NCBI RefSeq assembly: GCF_003945385.1
Contig: NZ_AP018920.1
Span: 3,720,001 to 3,784,000, forward strand
Reading direction: 5' to 3'
From: Pseudonocardia autotrophica
GTDB lineage: Bacteria; Actinomycetota; Actinomycetes; Mycobacteriales; Pseudonocardiaceae
DNA length: 64,000 nucleotides
The position numbers were made by a program, and so were the translations under genes. Shown here piece by piece: positions 16,408-24,827 of the stretch. A model generated the notes under the pieces. That model was not told the origin of the DNA. It worked only from the letters and a program-made list of their open reading frames with translations, and did not search any database. Position 1 is the stretch's first letter. The number at the start of each line of letters is the position of its first letter.

Positions 16408-17835
16408 GTGCGAGTGTCCCGCCGTCCGTCCCCGACGTCCCCGGGGCGGTCCCTGCCGCCCGGCCCGTTCCGGAGACGGCGGATCCCCGCCCTCGCCGCC
16501 TTCGTCGTCGGGCTGCTCGCCGTGGCGTCCTGCACCCCGGGTGACACCGGGACGACGGACACTGCGCCGTCGACCTCCCTGGAGGCCTCCGCCCGCGCCG
16601 TCGACCTGGACGAGGGCTGGACCTGGGACCGTCAGCCCGGACCGATGGAGCTGGGCGTCACGCACACCCAGAACAGCCTGGACGACACCGAGCCCGCCGA
16701 GGCCCGGCAGCGCGGCGTCGACATCCTGTCCAGCCTCGGCGAGGAGTACCAGAACCACCACCTGATGGGCTTCGGGACGCTGAACCCCGAGCCGTCGCCG
16801 GGTGAGTTCGAGTGGAGCTCGCTGGACCGGCGGATGGAGCTGACCGAGGAGACCGGCGGCAAGGCGATGCTGACGCTGTGCTGCTCGCCGGACTGGATGA
16901 AGGGCGGCCCGCCCGGCGTCACGTCCTGGGAGCGGATCGAGATGTCGCCGCTGCCCGAGTACTTCCGCGACTACGCGAACCTCGCCCGCGAGGCCGTGCA
17001 GCGCTACCCGCAGGTCGACCGGGTCCTCGTCTGGAACGAGCTCAAGGGCTTCTACAACGAGGAGGAGAACCGCTGGGACTACGAGGGCTACACCGCGTTC
17101 TACAACGAGGTGTACCAGGCGGTGAAGTCGGTCCGGCCGGACGTCCAGGTCGGCGGGCCGTACGTGGTGATGAGCAGCCTGCCGACGGACTCGCCGGACG
17201 CCTCGGACATCCGCGGCCGATGGGGCGCGCTCGACCAGCGACCGCTGGACGTCATCGAGTACTGGCTGGAGAACAACGTCGGCGCCGACTTCATGGTGGT
17301 CGACGGCGCGACCACCAACCGAGGCCAGCAGGACGCGATCTCGCCGGTCGACGTCGGCGCGGAGAAGTTCTCGGTGATCGACCGGTGGATCCAGGAGCGC
17401 ACCCAGCTGCCGATCTGGTGGGCCGAGTTCTACGCCAACGTCCCGGCGGACTCGGACGCCGGTTTCGGCACCGAGGCCAGCGCGGTGTCCACCCTCGCCG
17501 TCATCCAGGCGATGGCCCGCAGCGGCACCCAGGGTGCCCTGCTCTGGGGCCCGGAGGGCAGTGAGTCGCTGGACTACTCGTCGCTGTGGAGCCCGGCCAC
17601 CGAGGCCGACGGCGGACAGCCGACCCCGCTGACCGACGCCTGGCGCTGGCTGGTCCCGAAGATGCGGGCCGGTGACGTCGAGCTGGGCCGTGCGCAGGGT
17701 GAGTCCGCGCTGGCCGCGTTCCGCACGGCGGACGGCTCGGTGCTGATGATGAACCTGAGTGCCGACCCGGTCCCGGTGCCCGGCCAGGAGGCCATCCCGG
17801 GCTGGGCGATCATCCCGATGGACAACAGCGCCTGA
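16408..17835 (+). CDS. Clan GH-A glycoside hydrolase-like lipoprotein
   Basis: A 475-residue exported protein. After a basic, Pro-rich start comes a hydrophobic segment and lipobox VASC, so it should be anchored outside the membrane. The TIM-barrel portion shows the clan-A pair: Asn210-Glu211 in VWNELKGF as acid/base and Glu340 in IWWAEFY as nucleophile, resembling GH39-type beta-xylosidases. GTG at 16408 is used because GAGG lies 10 nt upstream; the GTG at 16414 is an alternative. It is monocistronic, with a structured leader before it and a strong hairpin after it. The substrate, probably a plant or cell-wall glycan, is unknown. Confidence 0.7.
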   Translation: MRVSRRPSPTSPGRSLPPGPFRRRRIPALAAFVVGLLAVASCTPGDTGTTDTAPSTSLEASARAVDLDEGWTWDRQPGPMELGVTHTQNSLDDTEPAEARQRGVDILSSLGEEYQNHHLMGFGTLNPEPSPGEFEWSSLDRRMELTEETGGKAMLTLCCSPDWMKGGPPGVTSWERIEMSPLPEYFRDYANLAREAVQRYPQVDRVLVWNELKGFYNEEENRWDYEGYTAFYNEVYQAVKSVRPDVQVGGPYVVMSSLPTDSPDASDIRGRWGALDQRPLDVIEYWLENNVGADFMVVDGATTNRGQQDAISPVDVGAEKFSVIDRWIQERTQLPIWWAEFYANVPADSDAGFGTEASAVSTLAVIQAMARSGTQGALLWGPEGSESLDYSSLWSPATEADGGQPTPLTDAWRWLVPKMRAGDVELGRAQGESALAAFRTADGSVLMMNLSADPVPVPGQEAIPGWAIIPMDNSA

Positions 17836-17847
17836 CGGCCGCCGGGT

Positions 17848-17872
17848 GGGGCGGGCCGGATCGGCCCGCCCC
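17848..17872. terminator. Strong bidirectional hairpin between convergent genes
   Basis: Perfect 11-bp arms GGGGCGGGCCG (17848-17858) and CGGCCCGCCCC (17862-17872) with a 3-nt loop sit between the stops at 17835 and 17881. No T-tract. Confidence 0.7.
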
Positions 17873-17880
17873 GTCCGGGA

Positions 17881-18639
17881 TCAGTCCTTCGGGCCACCGG
17901 CCACGTAGACGACCTGCCCGCTGACGAACGACGACCGCTCGTCGACGAAGAACGACACCGTGTTGGCGATGTCCTCGGGCGCACCCGGCCGCTGCACCGG
18001 GATCTCGGCGGCGCGGGCCGCCTTGAACTGCTCCCAGTCCACGCCGAGCCGCTCGGCGGTCGCCTTGGTCATCTCCGAGGCGATGAACCCGGGCGCGATG
18101 CAGTTGGCCGTGACGCCGAACTTGCCCAGCTCGATCGCGAGTGTCTTGGTGAAGCCCTGCAGGCCGGCCTTCGCGGTGGAGTAGTTCGCCTGGCCACGGT
18201 TGCCCAGCGCCGAGGTCGACGACAGGTTGACCACCCGGCCCCACTTCGCCTCGACCATGTACTTCTGGACGGCGCGGGTCATCAGGAACGAGCCCTTGAG
18301 GTGGACGCCCATCACCGCGTCCCAATCACCCTCGGACATCTTGAACAGCAGGTTGTCCTTGGTGATGCCGGCGTTGTTGACCAGGATCGTCGGGTTGCCG
18401 AGCTTCTCGACGATCGCCCCGATGGCCGCCTCGACGGCGGCGGCGTCGGACACGTCGGCGCCGAACGCCGCCGCGGTGCCGCCGGCACCCTCGATCGTCT
18501 CGACGGTCGCCTTGGCCGCCGACTCCTCGAGGTCCAGCACCGCGACCCGGTGCCCGTCGGCGGCCAGCCGGACCGCGGTGGCCGCCCCGATCCCGCGGGC
18601 GCCGCCGGTGACGATCGCGGTCCTCTGCTGCTGGGTCAT
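17881..18639 (-). CDS. 3-oxoacyl-ACP / acetoacetyl-CoA reductase-like SDR
   Basis: A 252-residue classical SDR. It has the NADP-type GGARGIGAAT motif near residue 13, NNAGITKDN as in FabG/PhaB reductases, and the catalytic YSTAK. It probably reduces a 3-oxoacyl thioester. The ATG at 18639 has a good ribosome site (GAGGAGAG on the minus strand). It is monocistronic, divergent from the methyltransferase gene at 18877 and convergent with the glycosidase gene. Whether it serves fatty acid synthesis or storage polymer formation cannot be decided here. Confidence 0.8.
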   Translation of the reverse strand: MTQQQRTAIVTGGARGIGAATAVRLAADGHRVAVLDLEESAAKATVETIEGAGGTAAAFGADVSDAAAVEAAIGAIVEKLGNPTILVNNAGITKDNLLFKMSEGDWDAVMGVHLKGSFLMTRAVQKYMVEAKWGRVVNLSSTSALGNRGQANYSTAKAGLQGFTKTLAIELGKFGVTANCIAPGFIASEMTKATAERLGVDWEQFKAARAAEIPVQRPGAPEDIANTVSFFVDERSSFVSGQVVYVAGGPKD

Positions 18640-18876
18640 GTCTCTCCTCGCGTGCGCGCGTGCCGCCGGTGGGCCGGCGGGCCGGAACTCCGGGTGGACC
18701 CGGTGCGGCGCACCACCGGACACGGACAACGCGGACACGGCGGCGGCGCCGGGTCGATCGTGTCACTCCCGCCTCGCCGGTGCCGCGCGCACGGTGCGGC
18801 GTTGGTCACGCCCCGGACGGGGCGCGTCGGGTCGACTAACGTCGAAGAGCCCGTTCCCGACCAGGAAGGTGCTTCT

Positions 18877-19635
18877 ATGGCCGTCGAGCGTTCCGAACTC
18901 CCGTACCGGCTGGCTCTGCCGGAACCCACCGAGACCCACGAGCAGGACGCCGAGTTCTGCGTCATCGACACCGGAGGGGGCTGGCAGGAGTACCGCTTCC
19001 ACGACTACGACGCGCTCTACCGGATCCCCGGCCTCTACGAGAAGCTGTTCTACGACATCCTTCAGTGCCAGTCGCCGCCGGTGGTGTGCGATCTGCTCGT
19101 CGAGCAGCTGCGGGCCCAGCAGGTCGATCCCTCGAGCCTGCGGGTGCTCGACGTCGGCGCCGGCAACGGCATCGTCGCCGAGGAGCTGCGCAGCCGGGGC
19201 GTCGGCAAGGTCGTGGGGGTCGACATCATCCCGGAGGCGCGTGACGCCGCCGAGCGGGATCGTCCCGGCGTCTACGCCGACTACCACGTGGTGGACCTCA
19301 CAGCGCTCGACGACGAGCAGGCCGAGTCCATCGCCGCCGGCGGGTTCGATGCCCTGACCTGCGTGGCGGCGCTCGGGTTCGGTGACATCCCGCCCGCCGC
19401 CTTCCGGGCGGCGTTCGACATGGTCGCGGTGGACGGTTTCGTCGCGATCACGCTCCGCGACGACTTCCTGTCCGACGGCGACACCTCCGGCTTCTCCGGC
19501 CTGATCGGATCGCAGCTCGACTCCGGTGAGCTCGAGCAGCTGGGCTCGACCGTCTACCGGCACCGGCTCGCGACCTCCCGCGATCCGCTGCTCTACCGGG
19601 CCGTGGTGGCCCGCAAGCGCCGCCCGCGCGGCTGA
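18877..19635 (+). CDS. Class I SAM-dependent methyltransferase
   Basis: A 252-residue protein with the SAM-binding motif VLDVGAGNG at residues 90-98 and an acidic strand end VVGVDII about 20 residues later. About 80 residues precede the Rossmann fold and probably form the substrate lid. The ATG at 18877 follows AGGAAGG; TAACGT about 30 nt upstream is a plausible -10. A CG-rich hairpin (18809-18824) precedes it. It is monocistronic and ends in a 13-bp hairpin. The substrate is not recognisable. Confidence 0.75.
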   Translation: MAVERSELPYRLALPEPTETHEQDAEFCVIDTGGGWQEYRFHDYDALYRIPGLYEKLFYDILQCQSPPVVCDLLVEQLRAQQVDPSSLRVLDVGAGNGIVAEELRSRGVGKVVGVDIIPEARDAAERDRPGVYADYHVVDLTALDDEQAESIAAGGFDALTCVAALGFGDIPPAAFRAAFDMVAVDGFVAITLRDDFLSDGDTSGFSGLIGSQLDSGELEQLGSTVYRHRLATSRDPLLYRAVVARKRRPRG

Positions 19636-19641
19636 TTCCGG

Positions 19642-19684
19642 CGCGCCCGCGTCGGGGAGCGACGAGGCTCTCGACGCGGGCGCG
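19642..19684 (+). terminator. Long perfect hairpin terminator after the methyltransferase gene
   Basis: Perfect 13-bp arms CGCGCCCGCGTCG (19642-19654) and CGACGCGGGCGCG (19672-19684) with a 17-nt loop begin 7 nt after the stop at 19635. There is no T-run. Confidence 0.7.
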
Positions 19685-19687
19685 AGC

Positions 19688-19715
19688 ACAGGTAAGCCTG
19701 GGTTAATGTCCCGTC
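19688..19715 (+). promoter_or_regulatory. IdeR/DtxR-like iron box overlapping a leaderless promoter
   Basis: ACAGGTAAGCCTGGGTTAA (19688-19706) matches the DtxR/IdeR consensus (TWAGGTWAGSCTWACCTWA) at 13 of 19 positions, with a nearly intact left half. TAATGT (19704-19709) lies 6 nt before the GTG at 19716 and overlaps the box, so an iron-loaded repressor would block the promoter. Confidence 0.5.
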
Positions 19716-20696
19716 GTGTTCCGAAAGTTGCTTGTACTCCCAGCCCTGCTGGCACTGCTGGCCGGCTGCTCCTCCGCGTCCGACGAACCCGCCGACCGGG
19801 GCGGTGATCCCGGCGGGGCCTTCCCGGTGAGCGTCGAGCACGTCTACGGGACCACCGAGATCCCCGAACGCCCCTCCCGGGTGGTCGCACTCGGCGTGAC
19901 CGACGCCGATCCGTTGCTCGCGCTCGGCGTGACACCGGTCGGACTGGCCTCCTACACGTTCTACGAGGACACCGGCGGGCTCGGCCCGTGGGCCCGTGAC
20001 CTGGTGCAGGGCGAGGCACCGGTGGTGCTCGCCGGGGAGCCGAACCTCGAACAGATCGCCGGGCTCGCGCCGGACGTGATCATCGCCGTCAGCGCGGGCA
20101 TCGAGCAGCCGATGTACGACCAGCTGTCCGCGATCGCGCCGGTGGTGGCCCGGCCGGCCGGGACGATCGCCTTCGGCGTCCCGCGGGACGAGCACACCCG
20201 GATCGTGGCGTCCGCGCTCGGCGAGCGGGAGCGCGGCGAGGAGCTGATCCGGCAGGCCGACGCAGCCTTCAGCGATGCCGTCGCCGCGAACCCGCAGTTC
20301 CAGGGGCGGACCGCAGCGACCGTGCTGCCCTTCGACGGGAAGTACGGCGCCTTCACCACCGCCGACAACCGGGGCCGGTTCATGACCGGGCTCGGCCTCG
20401 TGCAGCCCCCGCGGATCGACGAGCTCGACACCGGGGACAGCTTCTACGTCGAGATCGCCGCGGAGCAGGCCGGGCTGCTCGACGGGGACGCGCTGGTGAT
20501 GCTGGCCGACGAGGGCGCCGCCGCCCAGCAGGTCGCCGGGGACGCGGTGCTCGCGCAGGTCCCGGTCGTCGCGCAGGACCGGATGATCGTGCCGGACGCC
20601 GACACCCGCGGTGCGATGACCTACAACAGCGTGCTGTCCGCGCCGTTCGCGCTGGAGCGGCTGGTGCCCGAGCTGCAGGCTGCGCTCGGCTCCTGA
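19716..20696 (+). CDS. Metal-chelate (siderophore/haem-type) ABC substrate-binding lipoprotein
   Basis: A 326-residue FecB/FhuD-type binding protein. The signal peptide ends at lipobox LLAGC with Cys18 lipidated. The mature part has the helical-backbone binding fold with RVVALGVTDADPLLALGV near its start and GLAPDVIIAV in the first lobe. It captures ferric siderophore or a similar chelate for an ABC importer, but permease and ATPase genes are not adjacent. An iron-box-like dyad overlaps its promoter, supporting iron regulation. The GTG start is supported by the -10 placement. The next SDR gene begins 37 bp downstream with its own promoter. Confidence 0.8.
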   Translation: MFRKLLVLPALLALLAGCSSASDEPADRGGDPGGAFPVSVEHVYGTTEIPERPSRVVALGVTDADPLLALGVTPVGLASYTFYEDTGGLGPWARDLVQGEAPVVLAGEPNLEQIAGLAPDVIIAVSAGIEQPMYDQLSAIAPVVARPAGTIAFGVPRDEHTRIVASALGERERGEELIRQADAAFSDAVAANPQFQGRTAATVLPFDGKYGAFTTADNRGRFMTGLGLVQPPRIDELDTGDSFYVEIAAEQAGLLDGDALVMLADEGAAAQQVAGDAVLAQVPVVAQDRMIVPDADTRGAMTYNSVLSAPFALERLVPELQAALGS

Positions 20697-20703
20697 TCGC
20701 CTG

Positions 20704-20736
20704 CACGGGGGCGGCCCGGATAGGGTCGTCCCCGTG
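20704..20736 (+). promoter_or_regulatory. Leaderless promoter inside a 7-bp inverted repeat
   Basis: TAGGGT (20721-20726) ends 7 nt before the GTG at 20734. CACGGGG (20704-20710) and CCCCGTG (20730-20736) flank it as perfect arms, and the second arm includes the start codon. Confidence 0.45.
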
Positions 20737-21495
20737 AGCGTGATCGAACGATTCCGACTGGACGGCAAGGTCGCCGTCGTCACCGGTGCATCCTCCGGGC
20801 TGGGTGTGGCCTTCGCCCGTGGCCTGGCCGAGGCTGGGGCCGATCTGGTCCTCGGCGCCCGGCGCACCGACAAGCTGGCCGACACCGTGAAGCTCGTCGA
20901 GGACGCCGGGCGCCGCGCGATCGCGGTCGCCACCGACGTGGCCCGCCCCGAGGACTGCCGGGCACTGGCGCAGGCCGCGATGGACGAGTTCGGTCGGCTC
21001 GACGTGTTGATCAACAACGCCGGGATCGGTACCGCGGTTCCGGCGTTGAAGGAGACCCCGGAGCAGTTCACCCAGGTCGTCGACATCAATCTGAACGGCA
21101 GCTACTGGATGGCGCAGGCCTGCGCGTCGCACATGGGCCCGGGATCGAGCGTCGTCAACATCTCCAGCATCCTGGGGCTGACGACGGCGGCGCTGCCCCA
21201 GGCGGCCTACTCGGCGTCCAAGGCGGCCGTCATCGGGCTCACCCGCGACCTCGCCCAGCAGTGGTCGGGGCGCAAGGGCATCCGGGTCAACGCCATCGCC
21301 CCCGGCTTCTTCGCCTCCGAGATGACCGAGCAGTACCAGCCCGGCTACCTGGAGAAGATGGCCGAGCGGATCCCGATGGGCCGCAAGGGCGACCCGGAGG
21401 AGCTGACCGCGGCGGTGCTGTTCCTGGCGTCCGACGCGGGTGGCTACGTCACCGGCCAGACCTGGGCGGTCGACGGCGGACTCACCATCACCTGA
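20734..21495 (+). CDS. Short-chain dehydrogenase/reductase
   Basis: A 253-residue classical SDR with TGASSGLG near residue 17, NNAGIG and catalytic YSASK. It is a paralogue of the SDR at 8454-9227. No cofactor preference beyond NAD(P) can be read safely. It is transcribed alone from a leaderless-type promoter, downstream of the iron-chelate binding protein and upstream of the hemerythrin-encapsulin pair, with no evident functional link to either. Substrate unknown. Confidence 0.8.
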   Translation: MSVIERFRLDGKVAVVTGASSGLGVAFARGLAEAGADLVLGARRTDKLADTVKLVEDAGRRAIAVATDVARPEDCRALAQAAMDEFGRLDVLINNAGIGTAVPALKETPEQFTQVVDINLNGSYWMAQACASHMGPGSSVVNISSILGLTTAALPQAAYSASKAAVIGLTRDLAQQWSGRKGIRVNAIAPGFFASEMTEQYQPGYLEKMAERIPMGRKGDPEELTAAVLFLASDAGGYVTGQTWAVDGGLTIT

Positions 21496-21577
21496 TCACC
21501 GCCCTCGGCGCGCGGACCCGGCCCTGTCCGGCTCCGCGCGCCGCCCGCTCCGGCGCGCCGCTGACGCCCCGCCGTTC

Positions 21578-21589
21578 TACGCTCCGGTC
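21578..21589 (+). promoter_or_regulatory. Leaderless-type -10 for the hemerythrin-encapsulin operon
   Basis: TACGCT (21578-21583) ends 6 nt before the GTG at 21590. This spacing, repeated at other genes here, decides the start against the longer upstream frame. Confidence 0.5.
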
Positions 21590-22189
21590 GTGCCCGACAT
21601 CACGACGCTGATCCTCGACGATCACGCCTGGTTCCGGCGGCAGTTCGCGGCCCTCGACGAGCTGCAGGCCCGGGCCGACACCGATCCCCGCGAACTGACC
21701 CGGCTCTGGGACCCGCTCGCCGCCCGGCTGGACGTGCACGCCGTCGCCGAGGAGCGGATCTTCTACCCGGAGCTGCTCGCGCACGGCGAGGACCCGCGCG
21801 AGGAGACCCTCGACGCGATCGGCGACCACAACGACATCCGGGACGGGATCGCGCAGGCGCAGCGCAACCCGGTCGGCTCCCGCGGCTGGTGGGACGGCGT
21901 GTGGGACGCCCGCCGGGCCAACGACGAGCACATGGGCGAGGAGGAGAACGAGGGCCTCGCGAACTTCCGGCTGCACGCCGCGCCGGAGCTGCGGGAGTCG
22001 CTCGGGACCCGGTTCGCCGAGTTCATGGACGCCCATCCCACCCCGGGCGATCTCGAGGGCCTCGACGGCCCCGACGGCTCCGATCTCGATCCCGGGGACT
22101 ACGTCGAGGCCGCAGAGGCCCGCATCGACCCGCCCGACCCGACCGCCCACGGCCTGGGCATCGGCAGCCTGAGAGGACAGAGCCAGTGA
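21590..22189 (+). CDS. Hemerythrin-domain encapsulin cargo protein
   Basis: A 199-residue hemerythrin HHE protein that can hold a di-iron centre. Candidate ligands are His12, His50, Glu54, His80, His114 and Glu118, in the usual helix spacing. The decisive feature is the C-terminal LGIGSLRGQSQ (189-199), which matches the LGIGSL targeting peptide that docks cargo to the inside of encapsulin shells. A flexible Asp/Pro-rich linker precedes it. The stop overlaps the encapsulin start (GTGA). The cargo probably protects against oxidative or nitrosative stress, as reported for hemerythrin encapsulins. The GTG start is supported by the -10 position. Confidence 0.9.
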   Translation: MPDITTLILDDHAWFRRQFAALDELQARADTDPRELTRLWDPLAARLDVHAVAEERIFYPELLAHGEDPREETLDAIGDHNDIRDGIAQAQRNPVGSRGWWDGVWDARRANDEHMGEEENEGLANFRLHAAPELRESLGTRFAEFMDAHPTPGDLEGLDGPDGSDLDPGDYVEAAEARIDPPDPTAHGLGIGSLRGQSQ

Positions 22190-23007
22190 CCGTGCAGGAC
22201 CACCTTCTCCGCGACAAGGCCCCGATCCCGGTCACCGCCTGGAAGGCGATCGACGACGAGGCGCGCGAGCGGCTCACCCCGCTGCTGGCCGGACGCCGGC
22301 TCGCCGACTGGGGCGGGACGTCCGGCTGGAACGCGTCGTCGGTCTCCACCGGGCGGTCGCACCGGCTGGACGGCCCGCCGCCCGGGGTGAAGGCCGAGGG
22401 GTTCCGGGCGCGGCTGCGCGAGGTGCAGCCGCTGGCCGAGTTCCGGGTGCCGTTCACGGTGTCCCGCGAGGAGATCGAGGACATCCAGCGGGGTGCGCAG
22501 GATCCCGAGTTCGACGACCTGGCCCGGGCCGCCCGGGAAGCCGCCGAGGTGGAGAACCGGACGCTGTTCCACGGCTGGCCGGAGGCCGGCATCGGGGGCA
22601 TCGCGGCGTCGACGCCGTACGACGTGCTGTCTCTCGGCGCCGAGCCCGACCACTATCCGGCGGTCGTCGCGCGTGCAGTCGATGTGTTGCGCCGCAACGG
22701 GATCGAGGGGCCTTTCGCGCTGGCGGTGGCACCCGAGGGCTTCACCCGGATCGCCGAGACGGCCGAGCACGGCGGGTTCCCACTGTTCGACCACCTGACC
22801 CGGATCCTGGGCGGGCAGATCCTGCGGGCGCCCGGCCTGGACGGTGCGCTCGTGGTGTCCCAGCGCGGTGGGGACTTCGTGCTCGACGTCGGGCAGGACC
22901 TGGCGATCGGCTACACCGATCACGACGCCGACGACGTGCACCTCTACCTGGAGGAGTCGTTCACCTTCCGGGTCACCGAGCCGGACGCGGCGGTCGTACT
23001 GCGCTGA
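22186..23007 (+). CDS. Family 1 encapsulin nanocompartment shell protein
   Basis: A 273-residue HK97-fold shell protein of the linocin M18/CFP29 type. The family N-terminus is clear: a DHLLRDKAPIPVTAWKAID segment, then WGGTSGWNASSVSTGR, and the HGWPEAGIGGI region in the middle. It assembles into a hollow icosahedral shell around the hemerythrin encoded just upstream. The GTG at 22186 overlaps the cargo stop and GAGAGGACAG serves as ribosome site. Its last 28 bp are the first unit of a tandem array that continues past the stop. Confidence 0.93.
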   Translation: MTVQDHLLRDKAPIPVTAWKAIDDEARERLTPLLAGRRLADWGGTSGWNASSVSTGRSHRLDGPPPGVKAEGFRARLREVQPLAEFRVPFTVSREEIEDIQRGAQDPEFDDLARAAREAAEVENRTLFHGWPEAGIGGIAASTPYDVLSLGAEPDHYPAVVARAVDVLRRNGIEGPFALAVAPEGFTRIAETAEHGGFPLFDHLTRILGGQILRAPGLDGALVVSQRGGDFVLDVGQDLAIGYTDHDADDVHLYLEESFTFRVTEPDAAVVLR

Positions 23008-23116
23008 GCCGGATGCGGCGGCAGATCTGCGCTGAGCCGGACGCGGCAGTAGTACTGCGCTGAGGCGGAGGCGTCGGCGTCCCGCACCGAGCTGAACGCG
23101 GCAGCAGATCTGCGCT
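22978..23116 (+). repeat. 28-bp tandem repeat spanning the encapsulin stop, 5 units
   Basis: Units start at 22978, 23006, 23034, 23062 and 23089. The first is the last nine codons of the encapsulin gene plus the first base of its stop. Units 2, 3 and 5 are close copies; unit 4 is degenerate and 27 bp. Each good copy ends GCGCT followed by GA, recreating a TGA. Units 2 and 5 contain the palindrome GCAGATCTGC. The array fills the space up to the convergent antiporter gene. Confidence 0.9.
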
Positions 23117-23140
23117 GAGCGCAGCACTTCCCCTGCCTGC

Positions 23141-24733
23141 TCAGTCCAGCAGCACCGTGCGCAGGTCGAGCCGGCGCAGCACCCGGTCGGCCGCGTGCGG
23201 ATCCACCCCGGGTTCGCGGCGGGCGGCGAGCACCTCGGCCCGGGCCGCAGCCAGCGCGGCGGCCTGGGCCTGCGCCATCTGATCGCGCATCGTCTTCACC
23301 ATCGCGATCCGCTGCCGTTCGTCCTCCGAGGGCGTCTCCCCCGCCAGCATGGCCGCCAACCGGTCCGCCCGCTCCCGCAACGCGGTGCCGACCTCGGCGG
23401 GGAGCTCACGAACCTGCTGCTCGAACTGGATCGTCGCCATCGCGGCCCGGCGGGCCCGCCCGACGATCTCCCGCTCGGCGCGTTCCTCGGCCTCCGCCTC
23501 GTCGTCGACGTCGAGCGCGCGGACCAGCGCCGGGAGCGTGAAGCCGGGCACCAGCAGCGTCACCAGCAGCACCGACACCGCGATCAGCACCAGTTCCGCG
23601 CGGGCCGGGAAGGGCTCGCCGGTGGCGGTGGTGAACGGCAATGACAGGGCGAGCGCCAGCGTCGCGAGCCCGCGCATGCCGCACCAGGACAGCAGCACGG
23701 CCTCCCGCCCGGTGACCGGCGCCGCCCCCGCATCGGCCACGCCGGGGGTGCGCCGGAGGATCCGCCAGGCGGCGACCATCCAGAGCACCCGTACCGCGAT
23801 CACGACCAGGCAGACGATCGCGGCGTGCCCGAGCATCCGGGGCAGGTCGTCGCCCGCGTCGGTCACCACCTGGCGCAGGTCCAGCCCGATCAGGCCGAAC
23901 GCGAGGCCGGTGACCAGGAGCTCCACCACGTTCCACAGCGAGGTCTGGGTGAGCCGTTCGGCGGCTTCGTCGGCGTCGGCACCGGCGCGCAGCTGCAGCG
24001 CGAGCACCACGACGGCGATCACCCCGGACGCATGGATCTCCTCGGCCGCCAGGTAGGTCGCGAACGGCAGCACCAGGGTGAGCGCGCTGCGTCCGACCGT
24101 GTCGGTGAGCCTGCCGAGCACCCGGCGCGCCAGCCAGGCCACCGCCAGCCCGACGACGACGGCGCCCGCCGCGCCCGCCACGAACCGCACGCCGAGGCCG
24201 AGCGGGCTGAGCTCGTCGCCGGCGACCGTCGCGAGCACCGCCGCCTGGAAGATCACCAGCGCGGTGGCGTCGTTGAACAGGCCCTCGCTCTGCAGCACCG
24301 AGACCAGCCGGCGTGGGATCCGGACCTGCCCGGCGACCGCCTCGACGGCGACCGGGTCCGGTGGCGCCACCATCGCCCCGAGTGCGATCGCGGCGGTCAC
24401 CGCGATCCCGGGGACCAGCAGCCAGGCGGTCCCCGCGACCGCGGTGGCGGTCACCAGCACCAGACCGACGGCGAGCAGCGCGATCGTCCGCCAGCGAGCC
24501 CGGAACAGCGCCCACGACGTCCGCTGCGCGGTCGCGAACAGCAGTGGTGGCAGGAACAGCGGCAGGATCAGGTCGGGATCGACCCGGAACCCGTCCGGCA
24601 GGCCGGGGGTGATCGCGACACCCGCCCCGAGCACGACCATCAGCGCCGGCCACGGCAGCCGCAGCCGCTCCCCCACCCCGACCAGCACCACCGTCGCCAC
24701 CATCAGCCCGACGACCACCAGCAGTATCTGCAC
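23141..24733 (-). CDS. CPA1-family Na+/H+ antiporter (NhaP-like)
   Basis: A 530-residue protein with about 12 membrane helices followed by a cytoplasmic helical tail of about 130 residues rich in Ala, Glu and Arg. Family motifs include [23 protein letters not shown] with the ion-binding acidic residue, and [12 protein letters not shown]. It exchanges protons for Na+ or K+ to control pH and ions. I chose the GTG at 24733 because it sits directly before the first membrane helix; a GTG at 24805 would add 24 residues and has no ribosome site. It is divergent from the PEBP gene. Confidence 0.85.
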   Translation of the reverse strand: MQILLVVVGLMVATVVLVGVGERLRLPWPALMVVLGAGVAITPGLPDGFRVDPDLILPLFLPPLLFATAQRTSWALFRARWRTIALLAVGLVLVTATAVAGTAWLLVPGIAVTAAIALGAMVAPPDPVAVEAVAGQVRIPRRLVSVLQSEGLFNDATALVIFQAAVLATVAGDELSPLGLGVRFVAGAAGAVVVGLAVAWLARRVLGRLTDTVGRSALTLVLPFATYLAAEEIHASGVIAVVVLALQLRAGADADEAAERLTQTSLWNVVELLVTGLAFGLIGLDLRQVVTDAGDDLPRMLGHAAIVCLVVIAVRVLWMVAAWRILRRTPGVADAGAAPVTGREAVLLSWCGMRGLATLALALSLPFTTATGEPFPARAELVLIAVSVLLVTLLVPGFTLPALVRALDVDDEAEAEERAEREIVGRARRAAMATIQFEQQVRELPAEVGTALRERADRLAAMLAGETPSEDERQRIAMVKTMRDQMAQAQAAALAAARAEVLAARREPGVDPHAADRVLRRLDLRTVLLD

Positions 24734-24827
24734 GGGGTACAGCTTTCTCCGCTCTCCGGCAGGACGGGCGGCGGCGCGCCGTGCCAGGATTCGGCGGACA
24801 TCCACCCGTGACGAGGAGGACGCCCAC

